Origin: Actinomycetes bacterium | GTDB lineage: Bacteria; Actinomycetota; Actinomycetes; S36-B12; CAIYMF01 | NCBI GenBank assembly: GCA_021784035.1 | Contig: JAJXTD010000004.1 | Location: 1 to 40,228, forward strand | DNA length: 40,228 nt | Direction of reading: 5' to 3' | Part shown: piece by piece, positions 8,019 to 15,848 of the stretch | Position numbering within the stretch: the stretch's first letter is position 1 | How the letters are laid out: the number at the start of each line of letters is the position of its first letter | The notes under the pieces: model-generated | Told to the model about the DNA's origin: nothing | Database searches by the model: none | The model's input: the letters and a program-made list of their open reading frames with translations, nothing else | Position numbers and translations under genes: made by a program

Positions 8019-9073
8019 CGCGGCACCAGCCGCGCGATGAGCTCGCCGCAGGTGCGCGCAAGCCGCGAGCGCGGCGACAGGCCCGGCGGGTCACCGCGGT
8101 CGAGGGCGTCCTCGAGCCGTGGGTCGTAGGCGAGCTCGGCGGCGACGTCGAGGCCGAGCCAGGATGCGAGCTCGTCGGGGTCGAGCGCGTGCCCATGGCG
8201 GGGTCGGTGCCGCACCACGAGGCGCAGGTCGGTCCGGTCCCCCAGGGTCGTGACCCGGCGCAGGGACGCGGCCGCACCGCGCACGTCCGGCGTCGCCACC
8301 AGCATCACGACGTCGCAGCGCGGGACGACGGCGTCGAGCACGTCCGGCCGGCAGCGCGGCAGGTCGAGCACGACGACGTCGTAGGCGGCGACCGCGGAGT
8401 CGACGACCGCGGGGACGGAGTCGACCGGGACCGCGTCGACGCCCGACCGGTCGACGGAGAGCACGTCGACGCCGTGCGCCGACGGCAGCGCGCCGCGGAG
8501 TGCCTCCGGGACGAGCAGTCCCGACACCGAGGCGAGGTCGCACCACCGCACACCCGGCTCGTCCTCCGCGCCCAGGACGAGGTCGAGACCCCCGGAGCCG
8601 GGGTCCACGTCCGCGAGCAGCACGTCGTGGCCCGCCCGCCGCGCGGCGAGGGCGAGGGCGGTCGCGAAGACGCTCGCGCCGGCACCGCCGGCGCCGGCGA
8701 CCACGCCCAGCACGGTCGCCCGGCGATGCGCCGTGCGGCGCTCGGCGAGACGCTCGACGAGGAAGCGCTCCCCGGCCGGGAGCGTGACGACGTGCTCGGC
8801 ACCCAGGGCGAGCGCCGACCGCCAGGGGACGGCCTCCTCACCGGCGTGCGAGGCGACGAGCACGCCGGTCCGGCGGCCGAGCGAGGCGGCCACCGCCTCG
8901 TCGGCCAGGTCGTCGCCCACGACGACGATCGGGGCGGACGCCCACAGCCGCCGGCCGGCCGCCGCGGTCGGGACGACGTCGGGCTCGACCCCCGCCGCCA
9001 CCGCGAGGCGGCGCAGGTCGTCGAGCAGATCAGGGTCACGAGTCAGCAGCAGGGGTCGCTCGGTCGCGGTCAT
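8015..9073 (-). CDS. ssd: Septum site-determining protein Ssd / CpaE-like ATPase
   Basis: A 352-residue MinD/CpaE-type protein. After a receiver-like N-terminal region of about 110 residues, the P-loop reads VVAGAGGAGASVFA (about 123-136). Both the signature Lys and the Walker Lys are absent, so ATP hydrolysis is doubtful. A DVDPGSGG segment follows. The M. tuberculosis homologue Rv3660c was named Ssd for an effect on septation; in Tad systems CpaE-like proteins place the machine at a cell pole. The ATG start at 9073 begins the pilus operon. Which of the two roles applies cannot be read from sequence. Confidence 0.85.
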   Translation of the reverse strand: MTATERPLLLTRDPDLLDDLRRLAVAAGVEPDVVPTAAAGRRLWASAPIVVVGDDLADEAVAASLGRRTGVLVASHAGEEAVPWRSALALGAEHVVTLPAGERFLVERLAERRTAHRRATVLGVVAGAGGAGASVFATALALAARRAGHDVLLADVDPGSGGLDLVLGAEDEPGVRWCDLASVSGLLVPEALRGALPSAHGVDVLSVDRSGVDAVPVDSVPAVVDSAVAAYDVVVLDLPRCRPDVLDAVVPRCDVVMLVATPDVRGAAASLRRVTTLGDRTDLRLVVRHRPRHGHALDPDELASWLGLDVAAELAYDPRLEDALDRGDPPGLSPRSRLARTCGELIARLVPR

Positions 9074-9126
9074 GCCGGCGACGATCCGCAGCCGGCCCGA
9101 CGCGGCTCAGGACGTCGTCCGGACCC

Positions 9127-9136
9127 CTGGGGACGA
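9127..9136 (-). promoter_or_regulatory. TCGTCCCCAG motif upstream of ssd
   Basis: The minus-strand sequence TCGTCCCCAG at 9136-9127 lies 54 bases before the ssd start. It repeats the motif found twice ahead of the pilin gene (5450-5486), which suggests common control of the two transcription units. Confidence 0.35.
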
Positions 9137-9274
9137 CGCGCCCCCGGTCGCAGCTGTGCACGGCCTCAGGCCGCGACGGTGCCGACGGCGTCCCACACCG
9201 GCAGCACGAACGGGGCGAGCGTCGCCACCAGGTGGACGACGCCGAAGGCGACGAGCGTGACTCCGGGACGCGCC

Positions 9275-9286
9275 TACCATCGAGGC
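9275..9286 (+). promoter_or_regulatory. Leaderless promoter of the HAD-IB gene
   Basis: TACCAT (9275-9280) is a TANNNT -10 hexamer exactly 6 bases before the ATG at 9287. There is no Shine-Dalgarno sequence, so the transcript probably begins at the start codon. Confidence 0.6.
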
Positions 9287-10090
9287 ATGACCCGGGCGGC
9301 CGCATTCTTCGACCTCGACAAGACGATCCTGGCCAAGTCGAGCTCGCTGGCGTTCGCCCGGCCGTTCTACAAGGGCGGCCTCATCGGCCGGGCCGACGTC
9401 CTCAAGAGCGCGTACGCGCAGTTCACCTACCTCTCCTCGGGCGCCGACCACGACCAGATGGAGACGATGCGCCACTACATGTCCGAGCTGGTCACGGGCT
9501 GGGACGTCGAGACCGTGCGCCAGATCGTCGCGGAGACCCTCGACGAGATCGTCGACCCGATGGTCTACGAGGAGGCGGTCGACCTCATCGAGGAGCACAA
9601 GGAGGCGGGCCGCGACGTCATCATCATCAGCTCGTCGGGCACCGAGGTCGTCGAGCCGATCGGCGAGCGGCTCGGCGCGGACCGCGCCATCGGCACGCAG
9701 GTCGCGATCGAGGACGGCCGGTACACCGGCGAGATCCTCTTCTACGCCTACGGCGAGGGGAAGGCCGAGGCGATGCGTGCGCTCGCCGAGGAGAACTCCT
9801 ACGACCTGGCGGAGTGCTACGCGTACACCGACTCGATGACCGACCTGCCGATGCTCGAGATCGTGGGTCACCCCGTGTGCGTCAACCCCGACGTGCCGCT
9901 GCGCCGGGCCGCGGCCGAGCGCGGCTGGCCGGTCGTCGACTTCGCCCGTCCCGTGGCGATGCCGTCCGTGCGGCAGCGCCTGGCCGACATCAACACCCGC
10001 GGCAACCGCCGCACCGCGCTACGCGTCGGCGCCGCGACCGTGGCCCTCGGCATCGCCTGGTACGCGAGCCGGCGCCGGGGCACCGCGTAG
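9287..10090 (+). CDS. HAD-IB family (SerB-like) phosphatase
   Basis: A 267-residue haloacid-dehalogenase hydrolase. Motif I FFDLDKTIL carries the nucleophile and acid Asp9 and Asp11; motif II is SSSGTEV at about 117-123; motif III YTDSMTDLPML has the metal-binding Asp residues. The C-terminus carries a hydrophobic segment (ALRVGAATVALGIAWYAS) before an Arg-rich tail, so it may be membrane-attached. It corresponds to Rv3661 by position next to ssd. Phosphoserine or lysophospholipid-type substrates are possible, but none can be assigned. It lies divergent to the Tad cluster. Confidence 0.88.
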   Translation: MTRAAAFFDLDKTILAKSSSLAFARPFYKGGLIGRADVLKSAYAQFTYLSSGADHDQMETMRHYMSELVTGWDVETVRQIVAETLDEIVDPMVYEEAVDLIEEHKEAGRDVIIISSSGTEVVEPIGERLGADRAIGTQVAIEDGRYTGEILFYAYGEGKAEAMRALAEENSYDLAECYAYTDSMTDLPMLEIVGHPVCVNPDVPLRRAAAERGWPVVDFARPVAMPSVRQRLADINTRGNRRTALRVGAATVALGIAWYASRRRGTA

Positions 10091-10098
10091 GAGGAGCC

Positions 10099-11592
10099 GT
10101 GCCGGAGCCCGAGCGAGGCGGGACCGTCCCGGCACGCGCCGGGCCGCCCGGCCCCGACCCGTACGACGGACGCCTCGACCTCGACGCGCTCGACGCGCCG
10201 GTCGACCTCGACGTGATCGGCACCGACCCGGCCGGCCCGCTGCTCGGCGAGCGGATCGCCCGGATCCTCGAGCGGTCCGGCGTCGCCCCGTTCGTACGCC
10301 GGCACCGCCGCACCCTCGTCGTGGGATCGGTCACCACCGTGCTCGCCCTCGGCCTGCTCGGCTCGTGGTGGTTCGCGCGCCCCGTTCCCCTCTCGGCGGC
10401 GCCACTCCTGCTCGTCAAGACGAGCGGGCCGGACAGCACGCAGGTCCGGGTCCGCCCGACGGGGCGCGGCCTCGCGGACCTGACGCTCGACGTCGCCGTC
10501 GCGTCCGCGGAGCGCCCGGGCGTCACCGTCGTACTCGTCTCGCTCACCGGGCCCGGGCTGTCGCGAGTCGCTGGCGGCGCCGCCTCCCCCGTCGGCACCG
10601 CCAACGGCGACACCGAGACCAGGGTCTCGGCGGTGCTGGACTGCGCGTCGCCGTCGGGCAGCGCCGACGCCCTGCGGGCCGACCCGTCCGGGTTCGGCGT
10701 CGAGGTGCGTCGTACCGCGCCCGCCGGCGAGGTGCGCGTCGACACGGTCCCGCTCGTGGGCGCGCAACGGCTCGCCCTCGTGGTGCGGCAGACCTGCCTG
10801 CAGGCCGTGGCCGACCGCGAGCTGAGGACGACCTCGCTGACCGCGACCCCGCTCGCCGGCGTGGCGGCGGCCGACCTCGCTGTCACCGTGCACGACGCCG
10901 GGACGGGGCCGTGGCCCGAGCTGCGCGTCTCGATGCTCGGCCAGCCGTGGGTCGTCAACATCGGCCGCGCGACGGACCTGGCCCCCGGCGGCACGACCAC
11001 GCTGCGGGCCCGGCTGTGGCTGCAGGACTGCGCCGACCCGTCCGCGGCGCTCGCCGGCGGGCTGCAGGTGCGCACGTCGTTCGCCGCGGTCGACACCGTC
11101 CCCTACTCCACCGACAACGCGGGCAACACGTTCCGCCTGCCGGTCGACGCCGCGGCGCGGAAGCAGGTGACCGACGCGTTCGCCGGCGTCTGCTCCAGCG
11201 CGGTGCCGGCCGCGACGGTGACCGTCGCCGACGTCCACGGCGGCGCGACGGGCACCACCGCGGGGACGGTCGACCTGACGCTCACCGTGCACGCGGAGGG
11301 GGCCGCGCTCATGGAGGTCGACGCCGGAGGCCCCACCGCCGGTGGCGAGCTCACCCCGCTCGACGCCCCCGTGCACCTCGACCACGGCACCGGCGTCCTG
11401 CACGCCACGTGGACGCTCCCGGTCTGCGCCGACCTGCTCGCCGCCGGCGTCCCGCGGTTCGGCATCGCGCTCGTGAGCTTCGACGCGAACGGGGGCGAGC
11501 GCCGCCCGTACCTCATGCCCGTCCGAGGCGAGGCGTTGCGCGTCGCGCTGGTCCGACTCTGCGGGGAGGCCGCGCGGGGGCTCGTGCCGTGA
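10099..11592 (+). CDS. Membrane-anchored protein with threefold Cys-pair repeat, paralogue A (unknown function)
   Basis: A 497-residue protein I do not recognise. Residues 1-70 are a hydrophilic, Asp/Pro-rich cytoplasmic part; one membrane helix (71-93) ends in SWWFARP; the rest is predicted extracellular and beta-rich. It contains three similar units of about 130 residues, each beginning with a strand like ADLTLDV or VDLTLTV and holding a Cys pair: C182/C233, C311/C365 and C443/C488. The first Cys lies in [DV]CA(S/D)P-like motifs, so disulfides within repeats are likely. The GTG at 10099 has AGGAGGA 3 bases upstream and follows the HAD gene by 8 bases, suggesting co-transcription. The next gene is a paralogue. 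A cell-surface or envelope role is inferred from topology only. Confidence 0.85.
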   Translation: MPEPERGGTVPARAGPPGPDPYDGRLDLDALDAPVDLDVIGTDPAGPLLGERIARILERSGVAPFVRRHRRTLVVGSVTTVLALGLLGSWWFARPVPLSAAPLLLVKTSGPDSTQVRVRPTGRGLADLTLDVAVASAERPGVTVVLVSLTGPGLSRVAGGAASPVGTANGDTETRVSAVLDCASPSGSADALRADPSGFGVEVRRTAPAGEVRVDTVPLVGAQRLALVVRQTCLQAVADRELRTTSLTATPLAGVAAADLAVTVHDAGTGPWPELRVSMLGQPWVVNIGRATDLAPGGTTTLRARLWLQDCADPSAALAGGLQVRTSFAAVDTVPYSTDNAGNTFRLPVDAAARKQVTDAFAGVCSSAVPAATVTVADVHGGATGTTAGTVDLTLTVHAEGAALMEVDAGGPTAGGELTPLDAPVHLDHGTGVLHATWTLPVCADLLAAGVPRFGIALVSFDANGGERRPYLMPVRGEALRVALVRLCGEAARGLVP

Positions 11593-11663
11593 GCCCGCGG
11601 GCGCCGGGTGCCGGACCGGGCCGCCCCGGCTACCGTCGTACGACGCGCGGGACGGGGGAGCGG

Positions 11664-13199
11664 ATGACGGACGACGGCAGGCTCGAGCTCGACGACGCGG
11701 GGGGCGTCGTCGAGCGCGGCGGCGCCCGCGCGACCCTCGTCGACCTCTCCGACCCCGATGCCACCGAGGCGTTCACCCCCGCCGCCCTCGCCCCGTGGGT
11801 GTCGGCCACCGCGACGCCGTGGGTCCGGGCGCACCGCCGGCCGGTCGCCCTGCTGGTGGTCGGTCTGCTGGCCGTCTCGCTCGCCGGCACCTGGTGGTCC
11901 GCCCGCCCCGGGCCCCCGGCGCCGCCGCGTGCGCTCGCCCTGGAGGACGCACCGATCGCCGGGGCCGACCTCGGCGGCCCGCGCATCGACGGGACCGGCC
12001 ACCTGTCCGTCGCCTACGCCGCCCGTGCGGCGCCCGGTCTCGCCTCGGTCGAGGTACTCGGCCTGCGCGGACCCGGACTGGTGCCGCGCGGGCTCGAGGC
12101 GGGTGCCGAGACGGTGACCGGCAGCGGGGTCGCGCTCGTGCAGCTCGGGGCGCACGTCGTCTGCTCCGACCCGGCGATCGTCCCGGCCGTCCCGTCGTCG
12201 TACGCGCTGCTCGTGCGCGCCACCGACGCGGACGGGACGGTCGCCGGGGACACGCTCCTGCCCTTCGACGGCTCGACGACGGCGCTGGACATCGCCGTCC
12301 GCGACGCGTGCCTGGCGACCGAGCTGCCCGCGCGGGTGTCGATCACGTCCGCGTCGGTCTCCGGCCCGACCGGGTCGTCGGTCGCCGACCTCACCCTCGC
12401 GGTGCGGAACGAGGCCGACGTGCCCCTGACGGTCACGACGCCGCGCACCTCGAGCACGTCCGTCGAGACGGACCTGTCCGCGACCGTCCTGCTCGCGCCG
12501 CACAGCAGCGGCACGGTGCGCACCCGCCTGCTGGAGCACGACTGCGCGGGTCCGGCGCAGGCCTCGGCGCTCACCGACCTCCCGGGACCGGTGGTCGGTC
12601 CCGGGTACCCGATGCCGAGGGGGCAGGCCGGCATCACCGTGCGCATCGGGCTCGGCGCCGAGTCGACGCTCGCCTCGTACCCGTTGCCCTGGACGGTCGC
12701 GGAGCTGACCGACCGGCTGGCCGCGATCGCCTGCACCGGTCGCCCGACGGTGTCGGCGCGTCTGGTCGACCTGCAGGGTTCCCGCGCGGCCGGCGGCAGC
12801 TGGGTCGTGACGGGGACCTACGACGTGCGGACCACCGGCGTCGGCATCTCCCTCGGCCGCGACCGGTTCTCCGGGCCGCCGGACGGCGCGGGCGCGGCGG
12901 TCACCACCACGGACTCGCTCGTGCCGGGGGTGCTGTGGGTGCTGACGCCCGCGCGGCTCGACGGCGGGGCCGGGCGGCTGCCGGTCACGTTCAGCGGCCC
13001 GGACTGCCGGGACCGCGACCGCGGCGTGCCGACGTCGATGCCGGTGCGGGTGACGACGGCGGACCGCTCCGTCTACCCCTTCGAGCTGCCGCTGGATCCC
13101 GCCGCGCTGGAGCGTGCGGTCGACGCCGCATGCGCGCCGGTCGTCGTCGACCCGGACCCCCGTTCGGGCACGGTCTCCGGCCCCGCCGCGACCGGCTGA
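11664..13199 (+). CDS. Membrane-anchored protein with threefold Cys-pair repeat, paralogue B (unknown function)
   Basis: A 511-residue paralogue of the preceding gene. The layout is the same: acidic N-terminal part, membrane helix at about 60-79 ending in TWWSARP, then three extracellular units with Cys pairs C167/C216, C294/C357 and C448/C490. Sequence identity outside the TM edge and Cys positions is low, so the duplication is old. The ATG at 11664 follows GGGGGAG at a short distance. An in-frame GTG at 11589 overlaps the upstream stop (GTGA) and would add 25 residues, so the start is uncertain. Directly after the TGA stop the same frame continues into a further half-repeat (next entry). 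Confidence 0.82.
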   Translation: MTDDGRLELDDAGGVVERGGARATLVDLSDPDATEAFTPAALAPWVSATATPWVRAHRRPVALLVVGLLAVSLAGTWWSARPGPPAPPRALALEDAPIAGADLGGPRIDGTGHLSVAYAARAAPGLASVEVLGLRGPGLVPRGLEAGAETVTGSGVALVQLGAHVVCSDPAIVPAVPSSYALLVRATDADGTVAGDTLLPFDGSTTALDIAVRDACLATELPARVSITSASVSGPTGSSVADLTLAVRNEADVPLTVTTPRTSSTSVETDLSATVLLAPHSSGTVRTRLLEHDCAGPAQASALTDLPGPVVGPGYPMPRGQAGITVRIGLGAESTLASYPLPWTVAELTDRLAAIACTGRPTVSARLVDLQGSRAAGGSWVVTGTYDVRTTGVGISLGRDRFSGPPDGAGAAVTTTDSLVPGVLWVLTPARLDGGAGRLPVTFSGPDCRDRDRGVPTSMPVRVTTADRSVYPFELPLDPAALERAVDAACAPVVVDPDPRSGTVSGPAATG

Positions 13200-13421
13200 T
13201 CCTTCGCGACGGCCGGTGCGCGGCTCCCCTTCGACTGGATCGCGTCCTGCGACGGCGGGACCCCTCCCCCGACGGCGCAGCTCGCGGTGACCGCGCACCG
13301 GACGTCGTACCCCGTCCGTGTGCTCCTCGCGCAGCCGGTGCTGGCGAGGGCCCACGCGGAGACGTGCCCTGCGCTCACGTCGGACGACCTGCAGTCCCAC
13401 GGCTGGCCGCCGCCGGCGTAG
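13200..13421 (+). pseudogene. In-frame fragment of a further Cys-pair repeat protein
   Basis: After the TGA at 13197-13199 the same frame stays open for 73 codons to TAG at 13419-13421. The translation has a Cys pair 39 residues apart and aligns with the last half-repeat of paralogue B: LPFDWIASCDGG versus LPVTFSGPDCRD, VTAHRTSYPVRV versus VTTADRSVYPFE, and ARAHAETCPAL versus ERAVDAACAPV. No start codon or membrane segment precedes it. It is best read as the 3' remnant of a third tandem copy after deletion; stop-codon readthrough as a C-terminal extension is a less likely alternative. Confidence 0.7.
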
Positions 13422-13439
13422 CCGGGCGATTCCTTGATC

Positions 13440-13720
13440 ACCGGAAAGTCAAGGGCACCGGGCACTTCCACCTGAGCACGCACCGGAGTAGACCTGGAAG
13501 CACAAGCTCCCCGGAGGGGAGGTGGCACTCACGGGAAGGGCACCGAGAGAGCACCCGAACGACAGCACGGGAACCCGGGCACCCACGCGGCGACAAGCCC
13601 ACGTAACGGGCGTCTCGAGCCGGGCATGCGGCAGCGCACCCGACCGGACGTATCTCGTCAGCGCTCTGATCACCCGGAGCCCCGTGCCGGCGGAAGGAGC
13701 CCCCTGAGCGGGGCTCCTTC
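13440..13720 (+). ncRNA. Ms1-like (MTS2823/scr3559-type) structured RNA
   Basis: This stretch has no good reading frame but has clear RNA signs. GGCACCGGGC (13454-13463) pairs with GCCCCGTGCC (13679-13688) at 9 of 10 positions to close a domain of about 235 bases. Internal hairpins include CTCCCC/GGGGAG near 13508. A perfect terminator hairpin follows at 13693-13720. In M. tuberculosis the abundant 6S-like RNA MTS2823 (Ms1), which binds core RNA polymerase, lies between Rv3661 (HAD-IB) and Rv3662c, and Streptomyces has scr3559 at the matching place. Here the RNA lies between the HAD-IB gene (plus the inserted paralogues) and the Rv3662c-type gene. The identity rests on synteny and structure; both ends are approximate. 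Confidence 0.62.
13693..13720 (+). terminator. Rho-independent terminator of the Ms1-like RNA
   Basis: GAAGGAGCCCC (13693-13703) and GGGGCTCCTTC (13710-13720) form a perfect 11-bp stem with a 6-base loop, followed by TGTGTC. The U tract is poor, as is common in actinobacteria. Confidence 0.75.
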
Positions 13721-13787
13721 TGTGTCCCGGCCCGCCGTTGCCACCCCGTGGTCGTCGACCCGGCGGACCCCACCGGGCGTGCCGACG

Positions 13788-14588
13788 TCAGCGGAGGTCG
13801 GCGAGGATGCGCCGCGACTCGTCCGCGCCGACCCGTACGGTCTCGGCGTGCAGGACGAGCCATCGGGCGACCCCGTCGGGCGTCCCGCTCGCGTAGGCGC
13901 GCAGCGCGTCGGCGTACGCCGTCCGCCCGGCGGCGAACAGGCCCGCTTCCGGCACGGTGACGCCGTCCGGGTCCAGCCCTCGCGCCGCCAGCACGAGGCG
14001 GGTCATCGCCCGCGCGACGAGCCCCGAGCCCCACACGAACGGGCGCGCCACCGCCACCTCCGCGTGCGCGACCGCGGCGACCACGAGCGCGGGCGCGGCC
14101 GTGGGGCGGGTCAGGACGCCGGCGAGGGCAGTCATCCGCCGCGACGCCTCGTCCGCGCCGGGCAGCGCGCCCAGGCGCAGCGGGTCGTCCGCCGTCGCCC
14201 CGGAGCGCAGCCGCCCACGCTCGTCGTCCGGCACGAACCCGGCGGCCGCGATCGCGTGCAGCCGCGAGACCACCTGGAGCGGGGCGCGGCCGAGGACGTC
14301 GACCTGGCGCGGGATCTCGGTCTGCAGCGCGAGCGACGCCGCGACGACCCGTCCGATCGGCGAGTCGTCCAGCGCGTCGCCGGACACCAGCGCGTCGGGC
14401 CGCACCTCCGCCCCGTCGATCGCGGCCGAGGCCCAACCGCCGCGCAGCCGCGACGCGGTCACGACGTCGGCGACGCGGGCCCGGACGGAGCGGTCCCACA
14501 GCACGCCGTCGACGCCGGACCGGGCACGGTCGACGGCCTCGGCGACGCCGGGCAGGTGGGCAAGGGCGGCGAGCGCGTCGGCGGGCAC
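13788..14588 (-). CDS. Degenerate Fic-like protein, Rv3662c-type (often annotated 'oxidoreductase')
   Basis: A 266-residue helical protein matching the Rv3662c/SCO position next to the Ms1-like RNA. It has an S-x-x-I-x-G segment (ASAAIDGAEV, about 53-62) like the N-terminal motif of Fic proteins, and a later VARPFVWGSGLVARA (about 182-196) at the place of HPFxDGNGRxxR. The catalytic His, acidic residue, Asn and Arg are replaced, so AMP transfer is not expected. No Rossmann fold is visible, so 'oxidoreductase' is unsupported. The GTG start at 14588 is leaderless (TAGCGT 6 bases upstream). The Fic link is my inference. Confidence 0.7.
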   Translation of the reverse strand: MPADALAALAHLPGVAEAVDRARSGVDGVLWDRSVRARVADVVTASRLRGGWASAAIDGAEVRPDALVSGDALDDSPIGRVVAASLALQTEIPRQVDVLGRAPLQVVSRLHAIAAAGFVPDDERGRLRSGATADDPLRLGALPGADEASRRMTALAGVLTRPTAAPALVVAAVAHAEVAVARPFVWGSGLVARAMTRLVLAARGLDPDGVTVPEAGLFAAGRTAYADALRAYASGTPDGVARWLVLHAETVRVGADESRRILADLR

Positions 14589-14600
14589 GCTGCCACGCTA
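14589..14600 (-). promoter_or_regulatory. Leaderless promoter of the Fic-like gene
   Basis: On the minus strand TAGCGT (14600-14595) is followed by 6 bases and the GTG start at 14588. It is divergent from the kinase promoter about 90 bases away. Confidence 0.6.
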
Positions 14601-14684
14601 CGAGCCCTCGGTACGGCATACCGCTCTGGGGCCCGGGCGGACGATCACCCTCGAGTCCCGGGACCGGGGACGCGCCCGCGGCGC

Positions 14685-14696
14685 TACGGTCGCGGC
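14685..14696 (+). promoter_or_regulatory. Leaderless promoter of the LytS-type kinase operon
   Basis: TACGGT (14685-14690), 6 bases, then ATG at 14697. No ribosome binding site is present. It likely drives the kinase, regulator, small membrane protein and symporter genes. Confidence 0.6.
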
Positions 14697-15848
14697 ATGA
14701 ACCCGTTCGCGGTCGTCGCGGCGGCCGCCGCGGGGACGTTCGTCGCGGCCCTCGCCCGGTGGCTGCTGCACCGACGCGACCTCGGCAGCGAGGCCGACCG
14801 GGCGACGTTCGCGACGCTGCACACGGCGTCGCTCGCGGCACCGGCCCTGCGCGAGGGGCTCACCCCCGACGCCGCGACGGCGGCCGCGCGCCACCTGCGG
14901 ACGCTGCTCGGCTCGCGCGGCGTCGCTCTCACCGACACCGAGCGCGTCCTCACCGCCGAGGGGCCGGGAGCCGACCTGCTGGACATGACCCTGGTCGCGC
15001 CGGTGCTGCGCACCGGCCGCTCGGCCATGACCCGGCCGCCCGGCACCGCCGGACCCGGGCTGCGGTTCGTCGTGGCGCCGCTCGTCATCGACGACCGCGT
15101 CCTCGGGACGCTCGTCGCCGTGACCGACGACGCCACCGCGGTGCTCGCCCGCACGACGACGGAGGTCGCCCGGTGGGTCTCGGCGCAGATCGAGCTCGCC
15201 GAGCTCGACGCGTCGCGGGCCCGGCTGGCCGAGGCCGAGGTGCGCGCGCTGCGTGCGCAGATCTCGCCGCACTTCATCTACAACGCGCTCACCGCCATCG
15301 CGTCGTACGTGCGGACCGACCCGGAGCACGCCCGCGAGCTGCTGCTGGAGTTCGCCGACTTCACCCGCTACTCCTTCCGGCGCCACGGGGACTTCACGAC
15401 GCTCGCGGAGGAGCTCCGCTCGATCGACCGCTACCTGACGCTCGAACGCGCCCGCTTCGGCGACCGACTGCAGCTGACCGTCCGCGTCGCACCCGAGGTG
15501 CTCCCGGTCGCCGTGCCCTACCTGTGCCTCCAGCCGCTGGTGGAGAACGCGGTGCGCCACGGGCTCGAGGGCCGGGCGGGACCGGGCCGCGTCACGATCC
15601 TCGCCGAGGATGCCGGCGCGGACTGCACGATCTCGGTCGAGGACGACGGCATCGGCGCCGACCCCGAGCAGGTCCGGCGCGCCCTGGTGGGTGAGGGCGA
15701 CGGCGACTCGATCGGCGTCGGTAACGTCGACGAGCGGCTGCGCCTCGCCTTCGGGGACGAGTACGGCCTCGTGGTCGAGACCGGGCCCGGGCTCGGGACC
15801 AAGGTCTCCATGCGCGTCCCCAAGTACGCGCCGGGGGTGCACGCGTGA
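14697..15848 (+). CDS. LytS/YpdA-type sensor histidine kinase
   Basis: A 383-residue kinase. One N-terminal hydrophobic segment (residues 3-24) is followed by a GAF-like region (about 38-165), then the His_kinase domain with LRAQISPHFIYNALTAI, in which His192 is the phosphoacceptor. The N-box is CLQPLVENAVRHGLE and the G-box DDGIGADP. It lacks the 5TM-LYT domain of true LytS, so its ligand is probably sensed by the GAF part. It overlaps the LytTR regulator gene by 4 bases and is followed by transporter genes, as in E. coli YpdAB and BtsSR, which sense pyruvate and control transporters. A short carboxylate such as pyruvate or acetate is therefore the likely signal (inference). Confidence 0.88.
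   Translation: MNPFAVVAAAAAGTFVAALARWLLHRRDLGSEADRATFATLHTASLAAPALREGLTPDAATAAARHLRTLLGSRGVALTDTERVLTAEGPGADLLDMTLVAPVLRTGRSAMTRPPGTAGPGLRFVVAPLVIDDRVLGTLVAVTDDATAVLARTTTEVARWVSAQIELAELDASRARLAEAEVRALRAQISPHFIYNALTAIASYVRTDPEHARELLLEFADFTRYSFRRHGDFTTLAEELRSIDRYLTLERARFGDRLQLTVRVAPEVLPVAVPYLCLQPLVENAVRHGLEGRAGPGRVTILAEDAGADCTISVEDDGIGADPEQVRRALVGEGDGDSIGVGNVDERLRLAFGDEYGLVVETGPGLGTKVSMRVPKYAPGVHA

Noticed and set aside
13438-14841. 467-codon minus-strand open frame spanning the Ms1-like RNA and the kinase start
   Set aside because: The composition is Arg/Ala/Pro-rich, it is in a different frame from the recognisable Rv3662c-type protein, and it covers a structured RNA.
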